From assembly GCF_030503735.1 (NCBI RefSeq), contig NZ_CP073096.1, positions 1,736,001 through 1,800,000 of the forward strand: a stretch of 64,000 nt of DNA. Reading direction: 5' to 3'. The stretch is from Corynebacterium tuberculostearicum (lineage in GTDB: Bacteria; Actinomycetota; Actinomycetes; Mycobacteriales; Mycobacteriaceae). The notes under the pieces are model-generated. The model did no database searches, had not been told where the DNA came from, and saw only the letters and a list, made by a program, of their open reading frames with translations. A program made the position numbers and the translations under genes. Positions 24,568 through 32,967 of this stretch are shown one piece after another (position 1 is the stretch's first letter; each line of letters starts with the position of its first letter).

Positions 24568-24759
24568 CTAATCGCGGAAGTTATCATCGCGATATTTGCG
24601 CGACCGAGAAGGATCAGCAGCAAGCTTGAGAAGCGGGGCGCATATTAGACCAAGCACAACTCCGCCTAGAAGGAGCCACAGGCTCCCAGAACCGAGCCAT
24701 AGCGCAAGGCCAAGGACAATGCCGGCAATGAGACCCGGCAGCAATGAGGAAGACTTCAT
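24568..24759 (-). CDS. Small membrane protein
   Basis: 63 aa. Two hydrophobic segments (LLPGLIAGIVLGLALWLG and LWLLLGGVVLGLICAPLL) end in a basic cytoplasmic tail (PSRSRKYRDDN). No known family. The ATG at 24759 is chosen because everything upstream in the frame lies in the tRNA-Arg terminator and the insertion sequence. The gene is the first one left of the IS copy; its promoter would sit in the 73 nt between the start and the IS edge. Confidence 0.65.
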   Translation of the reverse strand: MKSSSLLPGLIAGIVLGLALWLGSGSLWLLLGGVVLGLICAPLLKLAADPSRSRKYRDDNFRD

Positions 24760-24789
24760 AGACGGGCACCTGCGAAATAGATTAGATAC

Positions 24790-24815
24790 AAGAAAAGCCG
24801 CCCGAAGGCGGCTCA
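24790..24815 (-). terminator. Original tRNA-Arg terminator, now displaced by the IS
   Basis: On the minus strand AGCCGCC-TTCG-GGCGGCT followed by TTTTC is a compact terminator. It lies 5 nt beyond the left copy of the tRNA 3-prime end and so once followed tRNA-Arg(ACG) directly. The 1433-bp IS now separates them. Confidence 0.8.
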
Positions 24816-24817
24816 TT

Positions 24818-24832
24818 TTGTGCGCCCGGAGG
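24818..24832. repeat. Left target-site duplication of IS copy 1
   Basis: TTGTGCGCCCGGAGG is repeated exactly at 26267-26281. It is the 3-prime end of tRNA-Arg(ACG) (acceptor strand plus part of the T-stem). Confidence 0.85.
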
Positions 24833-24954
24833 TGTCTGAGTTCATGACATATTTGACAGTCTGTGCCTGAGGGAACCGTCGTGATGCTTGACAGATCAGC
24901 CGCGACATATTTGACGCTTAGGGCTACCTTACCGTGTCGGGTGATGCTTGACTG

Positions 24955-26172
24955 GTGAGTCGGGACATGTTTGACACTATGAACAGTCCTAACCGCAATA
25001 TGGCCATTGTCCGAGCAGTCCGTGAGCAAAAGCGCAGCCCGTCAAAGGTAGCTAAGCAATTTGGTATTTCCCGGCAGCGCGTCTATCAAATCCTCAACGC
25101 TTTCGACGCCGGCGGTGCCAAGGCTGTCGCGCCGAAATCACGTGCCCCACACACCCATCCACAGGCCGTGCCAGATAAGTTGCGGGCAGAAATTGTTACT
25201 ATCCGTCGTCAACTAACGCGTCATGGGCTTGATGCAGGACCCGAGACTATTGCTTTTCACCTTGAAAGAGACGGAAAACGCAGCCCGTCTACGTCTACGA
25301 TTCGACGCATCTTGGCCAAAGAGGGACTTATCATCCCGGAGCCGAAAAAGAAGCCTAAAAGCTCATTTATCCGCTTTGAAGCAGCCATGCCCAATGAATG
25401 CTGGCAGGCAGACATCACCCATATCTTCCTAGCCGATGGCACCAGGGTTGACGTCCTAGATTTCCTCGATGACCACTCGCGCTACCTTTTATCGATTACC
25501 GCTGCCAGCTCTTTTACAGGCCCACAAGTAGCTGCTGAGCTTACTCGATTGATAACAACCTATGGTCCGCCAGCATCGACGCTTACAGATAACGGGTTAG
25601 TCTTTACTGCCCGCTTAGCTGGGCGTAAAGGCGGACGAAATGCTTTTGAAAAAGTCTTGAGTACGTACAAAATTCAGCAGAAAAACGGCCGCCCAGGCCA
25701 CCCGCAAACGCAAGGGAAAATTGAGAGATTCCACCAAACACTCAAAAAATGGATCACTGCCAGACCACCCGCGAAAACTATAGGTGAACTGCAAGAACAA
25801 CTAGATGAATTTCGCGACTACTACAACATTCACCGCCCTCACCGAGCGCTTGGCAGGCGCAGCCCGCACCACAGCTACACGACAGGACCCAAAGCCAGCC
25901 CAGGTGATAACCCAAAGCAAGAATGGCGCACCAGAAACGACATTGTCTGGGACAACGGCAAAGTCACTGTGCGCTACGCTGGCAAGCTTTTCCACTTAGG
26001 CATCGGTAGAGCCTTTAAGCGACAAAAAGTCCTCATGGTCATAGCCGACAATCACGTCATCACATCACTAGCCGAAACCGGCGAAGTGATCACCGAGCAC
26101 TACATCGACACAGCCCGCGACTATCAAAGGCCCTACTGGAAACAAGGAGACCCGCCCCAAGCCACGAAATAA
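24955..26172 (+). CDS. IS481-family DDE transposase, copy 1
   Basis: 405 aa from the GTG at 24955; ATGs at 24967 and 24979 are more likely true starts because the GTG overlaps a subterminal repeat. A helix-turn-helix (KVAKQFGISRQRVYQILNAF) comes first, then an rve integrase core. The catalytic triad is intact: Asp in CWQADITHIF, Asp in LTDNGLVF and Glu in GKIERFHQTL. A C-terminal beta domain follows (VRYAGKLFHLGIGRAF). Codon use and GC are lower than in the neighbours. It appears full-length and active. Confidence 0.95.
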   Translation: MSRDMFDTMNSPNRNMAIVRAVREQKRSPSKVAKQFGISRQRVYQILNAFDAGGAKAVAPKSRAPHTHPQAVPDKLRAEIVTIRRQLTRHGLDAGPETIAFHLERDGKRSPSTSTIRRILAKEGLIIPEPKKKPKSSFIRFEAAMPNECWQADITHIFLADGTRVDVLDFLDDHSRYLLSITAASSFTGPQVAAELTRLITTYGPPASTLTDNGLVFTARLAGRKGGRNAFEKVLSTYKIQQKNGRPGHPQTQGKIERFHQTLKKWITARPPAKTIGELQEQLDEFRDYYNIHRPHRALGRRSPHHSYTTGPKASPGDNPKQEWRTRNDIVWDNGKVTVRYAGKLFHLGIGRAFKRQKVLMVIADNHVITSLAETGEVITEHYIDTARDYQRPYWKQGDPPQATK

Positions 26173-26175
26173 AAG

Positions 26176-26217
26176 AAACCGGCACTCCAGAACAAAAAGC
26201 AACTGGAATGCCGGTTT
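26176..26217 (-). terminator. IS-borne terminator facing tRNA-Arg
   Basis: AAACCGGCACTCCAG pairs with CTGGAATGCCGGTTT (one G-U) around a 12-nt loop. Read on the minus strand, towards which the tRNA is transcribed, it is followed by CTTTTATTTC, a good T-rich tail. On the plus strand the tail is poor. It probably ends the tRNA transcript that lost its own terminator. Confidence 0.7.
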
Positions 26218-26266
26218 GTCAACAATGTCGCGACTCATCTGTCAAACATGTCGCGACTCATAACAA

Positions 26267-26281
26267 TTGTGCGCCCGGAGG
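26267..26281. repeat. Right target-site duplication of IS copy 1
   Basis: Exact copy of 24818-24832. It restores the 3-prime end of tRNA-Arg(ACG). One extra A (26266) lies between the IS end and this repeat. Confidence 0.85.
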
Positions 26282-26342
26282 GATTCGAACCCCCAACCTT
26301 CTGATCCGTAGTCAGATGCTCTATCCGTTGAGCTACGGGCGC
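26270..26342 (-). tRNA. tRNA-Arg(ACG)
   Basis: 73 nt. Acceptor GCGCCCG pairs with CGGGCGC plus discriminator A. The anticodon loop CTACGGA gives ACG, the substrate of TadA. T-arm GGGGGTTCGAATCCCTC. CCA is not encoded. The 3-prime strand is the repaired copy made by the IS insertion, so the gene is still complete. Confidence 0.96.
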
Positions 26343-26462
26343 AGACCGTTGGTAAGCAGTGCGTGGGCTCTGCTGTGCAACGAGAAATAACTATACCCAC
26401 GGTCTGGGAAACTACCAAATCCCCAGTTCACTTGGTGTATACCCACGAGAAGCAGGAAGGCT

Positions 26463-27536
26463 TTAGGAAGGAATGAGGGCGGCAACTTCGGCGTCGGAAA
26501 GCAGTGCGTCCCGGAAAGCCTGCAGGGTGGCCTCGTGGTCGAAGTCAATGCCGATGAGAACAATTTCAGCACCAGGGGTCACGCCATTGGCCGCCCAGAG
26601 GGACGCGGGCATGATCTGGAGGTTCGGGCCGGCTTGCTGCCAGGCGTGCGCGACGCGCAGATCGGTATCGATCCAGCAATAACCCTTGGAACGCACCAGA
26701 CCGGTACTGGCCCGCAGGGCGGCAAGTAAGCGCTCGCGATTAAAGGGCCGATCCGCACGAAAGACCACCGAGGAGATGCCATATTCCTCAGTTTCGGGAG
26801 TATGCGGGTTGGCCAGCTCTTCGGCGTAGCCGTGATAGGCGGCAGCGGTAGCGGTGTCATACAAGTGGGCATCGAGGACGAGCCGCGGGTCGATGACACC
26901 GTTGGTAACAATCACGACGCGGGCGCGGGGGTTCATGGCGCGCACGGTAGCGATGACCCGTTCGGTTTCGGCAGCATCAACCACGTCGGTCTTGGTAATG
27001 AAGATAAGGTCGGCGAACTCAACTTGGTCCACTAGGAGGTCAGCCACGGTGCGGTCATCGCCGGGCGTGGCTTCGATGCTTTGGGACGCAAGGCTCTTAC
27101 CACGGCGCAGCTGGTCAAGAAAGGTGGAAGCGTCCACGAGGGAGACCATGGTGTCGATGGGGGCGACGTCGGCAAGCGTCGTGCCATCCTCAAACTCCCA
27201 CTCAAAGGTGGCCGCAACGGGCATGGGTTCGGAAATGCCAGTGGATTCGATGACGATCTGGTCGAAGCGGCCGGAGCGGGCGAGCTTGCCCACGGATTCA
27301 ATAAGGTCTTCGCGCAGGGTGCAGCATATGCAGCCATTAGAGAGCTCGACAAAGCGATCCTCCCCGCGCTCAAGGTGGCCCTCGCCAGCAACGAGGGCGG
27401 CGTCAATATTGACCTCGGAGAAGTCATTGACAATGACGGCTAGCTTGCGCCCTTCGCGGTTGGCCAGCAGATGGTTTAAGAGCGTGGTTTTTCCGCTGCC
27501 CAAAAATCCGGACAGCACAGTAACGGGTGTAGCCAT
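26463..27536 (-). CDS. CobW/P47K-family GTPase, probable zinc metallochaperone
   Basis: 357 aa, cytoplasmic G3E-family GTPase. P-loop GFLGSGKTT is at about 10-18, the metal motif CICC is in [12 protein letters not shown], and the guanine motif TKTD is in FITKTDVVD. The C-terminal CobW_C domain follows. Such proteins move zinc to client enzymes during zinc shortage. The C. glutamicum relative belongs to the Zur regulon. Here a 21-bp hyphenated palindrome of Zur-box type (27541-27561) covers the likely -10 box TACCAT just upstream of the ATG, supporting zinc control. A leaderless or very short leader message is likely. Confidence 0.9.
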   Translation of the reverse strand: MATPVTVLSGFLGSGKTTLLNHLLANREGRKLAVIVNDFSEVNIDAALVAGEGHLERGEDRFVELSNGCICCTLREDLIESVGKLARSGRFDQIVIESTGISEPMPVAATFEWEFEDGTTLADVAPIDTMVSLVDASTFLDQLRRGKSLASQSIEATPGDDRTVADLLVDQVEFADLIFITKTDVVDAAETERVIATVRAMNPRARVVIVTNGVIDPRLVLDAHLYDTATAAAYHGYAEELANPHTPETEEYGISSVVFRADRPFNRERLLAALRASTGLVRSKGYCWIDTDLRVAHAWQQAGPNLQIMPASLWAANGVTPGAEIVLIGIDFDHEATLQAFRDALLSDAEVAALIPS

Positions 27537-27572
27537 TCCCTAATGGTAACGTTTTTCATTAGGGAATGGCTA
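27530..27572. repeat. Perfect 16-bp inverted repeat over the cobW-like start codon
   Basis: TAGCCATTCCCTAATG (27530-27545) and CATTAGGGAATGGCTA (27557-27572) are exact inverted copies with an 11-nt spacer. The left arm includes the start codon of the CobW gene. The right arm lies just after the DASS transporter stop (27579), so the element could also be a hairpin in the message. Confidence 0.85.
27541..27561 (-). promoter_or_regulatory. Zur-like operator and -10 region of the CobW gene
   Basis: On the minus strand TAATGAAAAACGTTACCATT, with one more A, forms a 21-bp hyphenated palindrome with TAATG/CATTA ends and an AT-rich centre, resembling Zur boxes described for C. glutamicum. It contains TACCAT, a possible -10 box 6 nt before the ATG at 27536, so bound Zur would block the promoter. 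Confidence 0.55.
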
Positions 27573-27578
27573 CGTCGC

Positions 27579-29153
27579 CTAGATTGAGAGGCCGAAGATA
27601 GGCACTGCCAGCAGGTACACCGTAAGGGTAATGAGGAAGATGCCGATGATATTTAGGCCGAGGCCACCCTTGATCATCTCGCCAATCTTGACGTACCCAG
27701 AGCCATAGGCAATGGCGTTCGGCGGGGTGGCCACGGGGAGCATAAATGCACAGGTTGCGGCCAAGGCCACCGGGACGGTGAGGAGCAGGACGTTGATATC
27801 GCCATCGGCAGTAAGTCCCACACCCACGGCAACGCCGCCCATGATTGGAATGAAGGTGGCCGCCGTTGCGGTATTGGAGGTGATCTCCGTCAGGAAGAGC
27901 ACCAGTGCGGCTACGGCGGCGACGATAAGGACAACTGGGAGGACGCTCAGTCCCTTAGCCATCTCACCAATCCACAGGGACAGTCCGGAAGAATTAAAGA
28001 CCGAGGACAGCGACAGGCCGCCACCGAAGAGCAAGAGAACGTCCCACGGCATCTCATTGGCAGTCTTCCAGTCGAGCAGTCGAGTGCGACGCTGATTATC
28101 CGCCGGAAGAATAAAGAGCACGATGCCGGCAGCGATACCCACGATGGCATCGTCATAGTTCTCAAATTCCTTAAGCACCAACGGCAGGATTACCCACGCT
28201 GCGGCGGCCAGAACAAAGATGATGCCGGTCATAATCTGAGGGCGGGTCCAAGGGCCGAGGGCCTTAATTTCATCGTCGATAAGCTCGCGGCCGCCCGGAA
28301 TATCCTTCATCTCTGGCTTGAAAATGGTGATAAGTAGGGCCCAAGCAATCAGCAGGAAGATCACGGCGAGCGGCACACCGACCGCCATCCATCGACCAAA
28401 GCCAAGGGTAACGCCCCAGGTATCGGCCATATACGCGTTCAGGAAGGCATTCGGCGGGGTGCCGATGAGCGTGCCCAGCGAACCAATAGACGCGGAATAG
28501 GCGATGCCCAGCATGAGGGCCGTGGCGAATTTCTTTTGCTTCTCCCAGCCGCCTACGGTCTCTGCGGTCAGCGAGAGCACCGAGGTGCCAATAGGCAGCA
28601 TCACCACGGCCGTAGCCGTATTAGAAACCCACATGGACAAAAATCCGGTGGCCAGCATAAAGCCCAAGATGAGGCGCTTGGGAGAGGTACCAATCACCTT
28701 CACCACATAGAGGGCCAAGCGGCGGTGCAGGTTCCAGCGCTGCAGGGACAGTGCGATAAGGAAGCCACCCATGAACAAGAAAATGGTGGCGGAGGCATAC
28801 GGGGCGCCTACCTCCTTGATTGATCCGACGCCAGCTAGTGGGAAAATAACCAACGGAAGCAGCGCGGTGGCAGCGAGCGGAATAGCTTCAGTCATCCACC
28901 ACACGCCCATAAGGATCGTCACCGCTGCAACAGCGCGGATGGCACCAAGCGTGTACTCGGCTTCCGGATCTGCGCCAGAGGAGCCTTGGACTGTCTCGAT
29001 GGCATTGGAGGGGAAGATAAAGAAGACAAGTACCGCCAATGCCAAGCCCACGAAGAGGCCAATAAACTGCCGGCGCCATTCGCCGCGTGGGACTTTAGGG
29101 GCTTCGTCACCTTCGGTGTGGGCGGTGGATTCGTGAGTATGCGGGGTGGTCAT
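27579..29153 (-). CDS. dccT: DASS (SLC13) family dicarboxylate transporter
   Basis: 524 aa, about 12 membrane segments, sodium-coupled import of C4-dicarboxylates such as succinate, fumarate and malate. Both Ser-Asn-Thr substrate/sodium motifs are present: WVSNTATAVVMLPIG in the first half and ITSNTATAATFIPIMG in the second, which is the DASS signature. The first ~35 residues are hydrophilic and His/Glu-rich. The likely C. glutamicum counterpart is DccT. It is followed by the CobW gene 43 nt later; the shared inverted repeat fills the gap. Confidence 0.88.
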   Translation of the reverse strand: MTTPHTHESTAHTEGDEAPKVPRGEWRRQFIGLFVGLALAVLVFFIFPSNAIETVQGSSGADPEAEYTLGAIRAVAAVTILMGVWWMTEAIPLAATALLPLVIFPLAGVGSIKEVGAPYASATIFLFMGGFLIALSLQRWNLHRRLALYVVKVIGTSPKRLILGFMLATGFLSMWVSNTATAVVMLPIGTSVLSLTAETVGGWEKQKKFATALMLGIAYSASIGSLGTLIGTPPNAFLNAYMADTWGVTLGFGRWMAVGVPLAVIFLLIAWALLITIFKPEMKDIPGGRELIDDEIKALGPWTRPQIMTGIIFVLAAAAWVILPLVLKEFENYDDAIVGIAAGIVLFILPADNQRRTRLLDWKTANEMPWDVLLLFGGGLSLSSVFNSSGLSLWIGEMAKGLSVLPVVLIVAAVAALVLFLTEITSNTATAATFIPIMGGVAVGVGLTADGDINVLLLTVPVALAATCAFMLPVATPPNAIAYGSGYVKIGEMIKGGLGLNIIGIFLITLTVYLLAVPIFGLSI

Positions 29154-29411
29154 ACCGCGCGCTCCTTCACTAAGAGAGGACTGTGCTGAGGGATATGCTC
29201 CGTACTTCCCAGGTTATTAGCTGGCCTAGACAGCAAATAGAAAGTTATCTAATTCACTGCGAAGCATGCACTGACCATACAAAACATGTGACGCAGAAAC
29301 CATATCTCGTCACAATAAACCACCCCCACACCCCCGAATAGCACACACCACACCTGCCTAAAACCAGAAATGGCTCCACCACTCCTCCACCCCCGATCGA
29401 TGAAGGATGGG

Positions 29412-30776
29412 TTAAATGCCCAGGACGGTCTTAGCAATGAGGAAGTAAATAATGAGGCCCGTAGCATCACAGAAGGTAGAGATAAACGGGTTGGAAAAGA
29501 CCGCCGGATCGGCACCGATGGTCTTAGCCACGATGGGCATCAGCCCGCCTACGGTCGCAGAGATCGAGCAAATCAAAAACAGCGTCGAACCGATGACTAG
29601 GCCGATGCTCATGCCATAGACCAGCGTAGCCAGGCCCAGTCCCGCCAAGCCGAGCACGGCACCTAGCAACATGCCGACGCGTAGCTCGCGCCACAAAACG
29701 GCAACGAGGTCGCGGGTGCGGACATCGCCCAGCGCCAAAGCACGGGTCACAGTGGTGGCAGCCTGATTGCCGGTATTGCCACCGGTGCCGGTCAGCAGCG
29801 GGATAAATAGTGAGAGAACCACGGCCTTGGCCAGCGTGCCTTCAAAGGAGTCCAATACTTGCACGGTCAGCAGCGCAGAAACTGCCAGCACGAGCAGCCA
29901 TACGATGCGCGAGCGCACCAGCTTGAGCAAAGGCGTGGATAGGTACGGCTGCTGAAGGGCCTCGGTACCGCCAGCACGAGCGGAGTCTTCGCTATCTTCT
30001 TCCTCCACAATGTCCGTAGCGTCATCCCACGTCAGCAGACCGACCAAGCGGTGCGAATCATCCACGATTGGCAGCGCAAGAATGTCCAATGGGAGGAACC
30101 AACGCGCGGTTTCTTCGGCGTCAGCACTAGCACGGGCAAAAATGGGGTCGTGCATAATATCGGCCATGGTCAGCGCGGCATCAGCGGTGAAGATTTCGCG
30201 CAGGCTCACCACTCCCACAAGACGCCTATCCTCGCGGGTAATGGGCACGGTGTAGATGGTTTCCAGCTCATGTGCGGTCTCCCGCAGTTTAAACAGTGCG
30301 TCCCTAACGCTCATGTCCGGGTGGATTCCAGGCACCTCGGGTGACATTCGGCGCCCCACCGAACCCTTGACATAGCCCAACACCACGCCCGTGACATCGC
30401 GCTTGGATTGAGTCAGTGAGCGCAGCAGCCGGTCCGCAATCTCCGCGGGCAGCTCATCCAGCAAAGCCACGCGGTCTTCCGGATCAAGCTCGTCGAAGAA
30501 CTCATAGACATCAGCATTGCCCAGCTCATCGATGATATCGGCCTGATGCTTTGCATCGAGGGCATCAAAGACGACGATTGATTTCTGGCGCGGCAGCAAG
30601 CGCAGGGCCAAGGCTGAGCGGACGGCATTTTGCCGCTCGACGACGGCGATGAGTTCCTGCAGGGGCACCCTCTCCAGGAGTTCCTGCAGGCGTGGGGCCT
30701 TGGTGGGGTCAATGGCGTCTTCTTGCTTGAGCCATGCCTCAACAATATCGCTAGCCCGCTCGGTGGTCTCCGCCAT
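29412..30776 (-). CDS. mgtE: Magnesium transporter MgtE
   Basis: 454 aa, dimeric Mg2+ channel. Cytoplasmic N domain (1-130, with LDALDAKHQADIIDELGNAD-like helical repeats), then two CBS domains (about 135-260, with VGVVSLREIFTADAA and LVGLLTWDDATDIVEEEDSE) that sense Mg2+, then five membrane helices (about 285-454) including the conserved GTGGNTGNQAATTVTRAL pore region. Length and order are normal. ATG at 30776. I see no M-box or other riboswitch upstream. The 258-nt stretch between its stop and the DASS start (29154-29411) contains nothing recognisable. Confidence 0.95.
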   Translation of the reverse strand: MAETTERASDIVEAWLKQEDAIDPTKAPRLQELLERVPLQELIAVVERQNAVRSALALRLLPRQKSIVVFDALDAKHQADIIDELGNADVYEFFDELDPEDRVALLDELPAEIADRLLRSLTQSKRDVTGVVLGYVKGSVGRRMSPEVPGIHPDMSVRDALFKLRETAHELETIYTVPITREDRRLVGVVSLREIFTADAALTMADIMHDPIFARASADAEETARWFLPLDILALPIVDDSHRLVGLLTWDDATDIVEEEDSEDSARAGGTEALQQPYLSTPLLKLVRSRIVWLLVLAVSALLTVQVLDSFEGTLAKAVVLSLFIPLLTGTGGNTGNQAATTVTRALALGDVRTRDLVAVLWRELRVGMLLGAVLGLAGLGLATLVYGMSIGLVIGSTLFLICSISATVGGLMPIVAKTIGADPAVFSNPFISTFCDATGLIIYFLIAKTVLGI

Positions 30777-30914
30777 GGCCTACCCGCCTTTCCAGCCCCA
30801 GGTTATTGACTTCAGCCTTCTTAGACTACGTCATTTGCCCAGAAAATCCGCCAGAGATCCTCCCCGGCCGCATGACAACGCCCAGAAGCCACCTCAATGA
30901 TGGCACCGGGATGA

Positions 30915-31223
30915 CTACAGGAATAGACCCCACAGGGCGAAGGCTGCCAGCAAAGACACCAGACCGGCAGTACTGGCCAAAATGATTGCATGCGGAAGGG
31001 GAGCCTGGGAAGACAGGGCGACGTCGACAAGCGAGGCACGTTGCCCCACCGCCAAGACCAGCGCCAGCACCCCGGCGGCAAGGAGGACGAGCGGCAAAAA
31101 GACGTGCACACTCACCGCCCGCATCACGCCTAGCAACACTAAGGAAAGCGCCAAAAGGGTGCGCTGCCAAGACAGGCGCGTGCGCTCTGGTTGCAGACCA
31201 GGATCAAAGGGCTGGTTAGACAA
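30915..31223 (-). CDS. DUF202 membrane protein (second of a pair)
   Basis: 102 aa, three membrane segments. The N-terminus has the DUF202 phrase LQPERTRLSWQRTLLALSLV, shared by the YidH/YidG family of small membrane proteins without known function. It starts with TTG at 31223, whose bases overlap the stop of the preceding (frameshifted) DUF202 gene, a coupled arrangement typical of this gene pair. The 138 nt between its stop side and mgtE holds no feature I can name. Confidence 0.85.
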   Translation of the reverse strand: MSNQPFDPGLQPERTRLSWQRTLLALSLVLLGVMRAVSVHVFLPLVLLAAGVLALVLAVGQRASLVDVALSSQAPLPHAIILASTAGLVSLLAAFALWGLFL

Positions 31224-31574
31224 GGAACTCGCCTACCAAAAGCGCACCAGCCACCACCACGATTACAGCAACAAGGACCGGAAGGCCGAAACTAAACGGT
31301 AGCGATCGATTCTCTCGCATCGCGCGCTCTGATTGCTTCCAATGCCCCACGCCACCACGGGCAAGATTATGGCGACTATCAGCATGAAGACCGATACCGC
31401 AGCACGCAGGGTGCCTGGCAGCGGAACGTCAAAGGCCTCAAGTGCTACTCCGCCAGCAATCAACGCCAGGGAAGTGCGAATCCACGCCAGGAACGTGCGC
31501 TCATTGGCGAGCGTGAAACGCGGATCAGGGTCGGTGCCAACTGCAAACACCGAACGGGGAAACCTCGAGTCACT
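31216..31574 (-). pseudogene. DUF202 (YidH-like) membrane protein, frameshifted
   Basis: The first 77 codons from the ATG at 31574 give a good YidH-type start, with RFTLANERTFLAWIRTSLAL and two membrane segments ending in LPVVAW. The original frame then reads a foreign-looking tail to 31263. Shifting frame at the GGGG run (31345-31348, CCCC on the plus strand) gives HWKQSERAMRENRSLPFSFG followed by a third membrane helix and a stop at 31216 that overlaps the TTG start of the partner DUF202 gene. One base appears missing in the run. This may be a true pseudogene, phase variation at the run, or a sequencing error. Confidence 0.8.
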
Positions 31575-31695
31575 CATGGGCACCACTTTATATTCATTTG
31601 CCTCCTGCGTCGCTATAAGCCCACGTAATGCTTCACCTTCCCGTAGCCTCATAGGCACAGGCCAGTCCCCCTGAGCCAAGGAGCACCCATCCCCT

Positions 31696-32457
31696 ATGAC
31701 CCTGCGCTTATGCAGCTACGTGCCGTCCTCCCCGCACGAGGACGAGTTTTTCAGCAAAGAGAACATCAAGCGCGTTAGCACCCCAAATACCCGCCCCGAT
31801 GCCACCGGCTTGCGCGAGACCGTTTTTAACAACGGCCCGTGCCCCTCCAAGAACCATACGAAATTCGACTTCCTCTTCCAGCTCTTCCATATGGGTAGCA
31901 TCATAATTCTGGGACTCTTCCCCTTTGCTCTTACCGGACTCGATTTCCGCATCGCCTTGCTCATCAGCCTGCCTATCATCGCATTCGGCATTTCCAAGCC
32001 CGTTCGCTGGCTGGCCTCGACCCACAATGAGCGCACTCTGCTCCGCACAGCGTGGGCCAATAACTGGCTCGAGTTTTATCCCGTACTGGTGGGAAACTTC
32101 TACCACTTTGATACCAAGGAAGAAAAGAACCCTGTAGGCGATGACCACTATTATTTCCACCAAGCGCGCATCATGGTGTTCTTTCCTGATGGCTCCACGG
32201 AAGTACTACCAGAGCTCGCAACCGTGAAAGCTGTCGACTATCCGCCTGAATTGATGAGGTCAGATGGCACTGCCATTGCGGAAAACCCCGACGATCTGCG
32301 TGTGAGCCCCACCGTTAATAATGGCTGGGCACTACTGGCCGTACTCGCCGGTGACCCGGTATCCACAGGCACTCCCAATATCGGCTTGGATGAGCAGCAG
32401 ATAGAAGCAGCACTTGCCCAGGTGGAGCGCGAGTGGGCAACCGACATTCTGAACTAA
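31696..32457 (+). CDS. Corynebacterial membrane protein of unknown function
   Basis: 253 aa. A hydrophilic N-terminus with the phrase NNGPCPSKNHTKFDFLFQ is followed by two membrane helices (about 60-100: SIIILGLFPFALTGL and FRIALLISLPIIAFGIS). A long cytoplasmic or periplasmic domain with HYYFHQARIMVFFPDGSTEV follows. I think it belongs to a family confined to corynebacteria, possibly DUF3239, but cannot confirm it. GGAG lies 12 nt before the ATG. Divergent from the frameshifted DUF202 gene. Confidence 0.65.
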   Translation: MTLRLCSYVPSSPHEDEFFSKENIKRVSTPNTRPDATGLRETVFNNGPCPSKNHTKFDFLFQLFHMGSIIILGLFPFALTGLDFRIALLISLPIIAFGISKPVRWLASTHNERTLLRTAWANNWLEFYPVLVGNFYHFDTKEEKNPVGDDHYYFHQARIMVFFPDGSTEVLPELATVKAVDYPPELMRSDGTAIAENPDDLRVSPTVNNGWALLAVLAGDPVSTGTPNIGLDEQQIEAALAQVEREWATDILN

Positions 32458-32472
32458 CCCGCCGCAGCGAGT

Positions 32473-32478
32473 TATAGT
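32473..32478 (+). promoter_or_regulatory. -10 box TATAGT of the Nudix gene
   Basis: TATAGT ends 7 nt before the ATG at 32486, the same leaderless geometry as elsewhere in the window. It lies just after the upstream stop codon. Confidence 0.55.
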
Positions 32479-32485
32479 CGGGCCC

Positions 32486-32869
32486 ATGATTGAAGTTGCC
32501 GCCGTAGTTTTCCGTAATTCCTTTGGCCATGTCCTCACCGTGTGCAAGGATTCCTCCACCAAGTTTCAGTTACCTGGCGGCAAGCTTGAGGCTGGCGAAA
32601 CCCCTACACAGGCCGCAGCCCGCGAGGTCGCAGAAGAAATCGGCGTTGACGTCCGCCTCCCGGAGCTATCCCCGCTCGGCACCTTCGACGCGCCGGCCGC
32701 CAACGAACCCGGCGAAACCGTGCGCGGCCACATCTTTACCTATCCCCGCCCAATCCTTGCCCGCGCATCCGCAGAGATTGCCGAACTCGCATGGGTAGAC
32801 CCCACCAACCCAAATCGCGAGCTCGCCCACCTGCTGCGCGACGAGGTCTTTCCTGCCCTAGAATCCTAA
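32486..32869 (+). CDS. Nudix hydrolase
   Basis: 127 aa, cytoplasmic. The Nudix box GX5EX7REUXEEXGU is complete at about 33-55 (GKLEAGETPTQAAAREVAEE followed by IGV), so Mg2+-dependent hydrolysis of a nucleoside-diphosphate-linked substrate is expected. It is at the short end of the family and lacks extra domains. The substrate cannot be predicted; MutT-like cleaning of oxidised nucleotides is one option. Likely leaderless from TATAGT. Confidence 0.92.
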   Translation: MIEVAAVVFRNSFGHVLTVCKDSSTKFQLPGGKLEAGETPTQAAAREVAEEIGVDVRLPELSPLGTFDAPAANEPGETVRGHIFTYPRPILARASAEIAELAWVDPTNPNRELAHLLRDEVFPALES

Positions 32870-32967
32870 GGCCCTACTTTATCCCTTAAAAATTTCCTAT
32901 TGCAGCTCCTGGGAGGGCAACCTAGAGTCATTTTCATCAGAATTGAGTGATGAAAGGACTGACCCCC

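Larger units (their letters stand above)
24833..26265 (+). mobile_element. IS481-type insertion sequence, copy 1
   Basis: 1433 bp, apparently identical to the copy at 33258-34690. The ends TGTCTGAGTTCATGACATATT and, reversed, TGTTATGAGTCGCGACATGTT match as imperfect inverted repeats that extend to TTTGACAG. The left end carries five subterminal GACATATTTGACA-like units and the right end two. It has one transposase ORF and a hairpin at its right end whose T-rich side faces the tRNA. It sits in the T-arm of tRNA-Arg(ACG) with a 15-bp target duplication. Confidence 0.92.

Noticed and set aside
30777..30914. A magnesium riboswitch upstream of mgtE
   Set aside because: I looked for M-box or ykkC-like conserved elements and saw none; the gap is short and plain.
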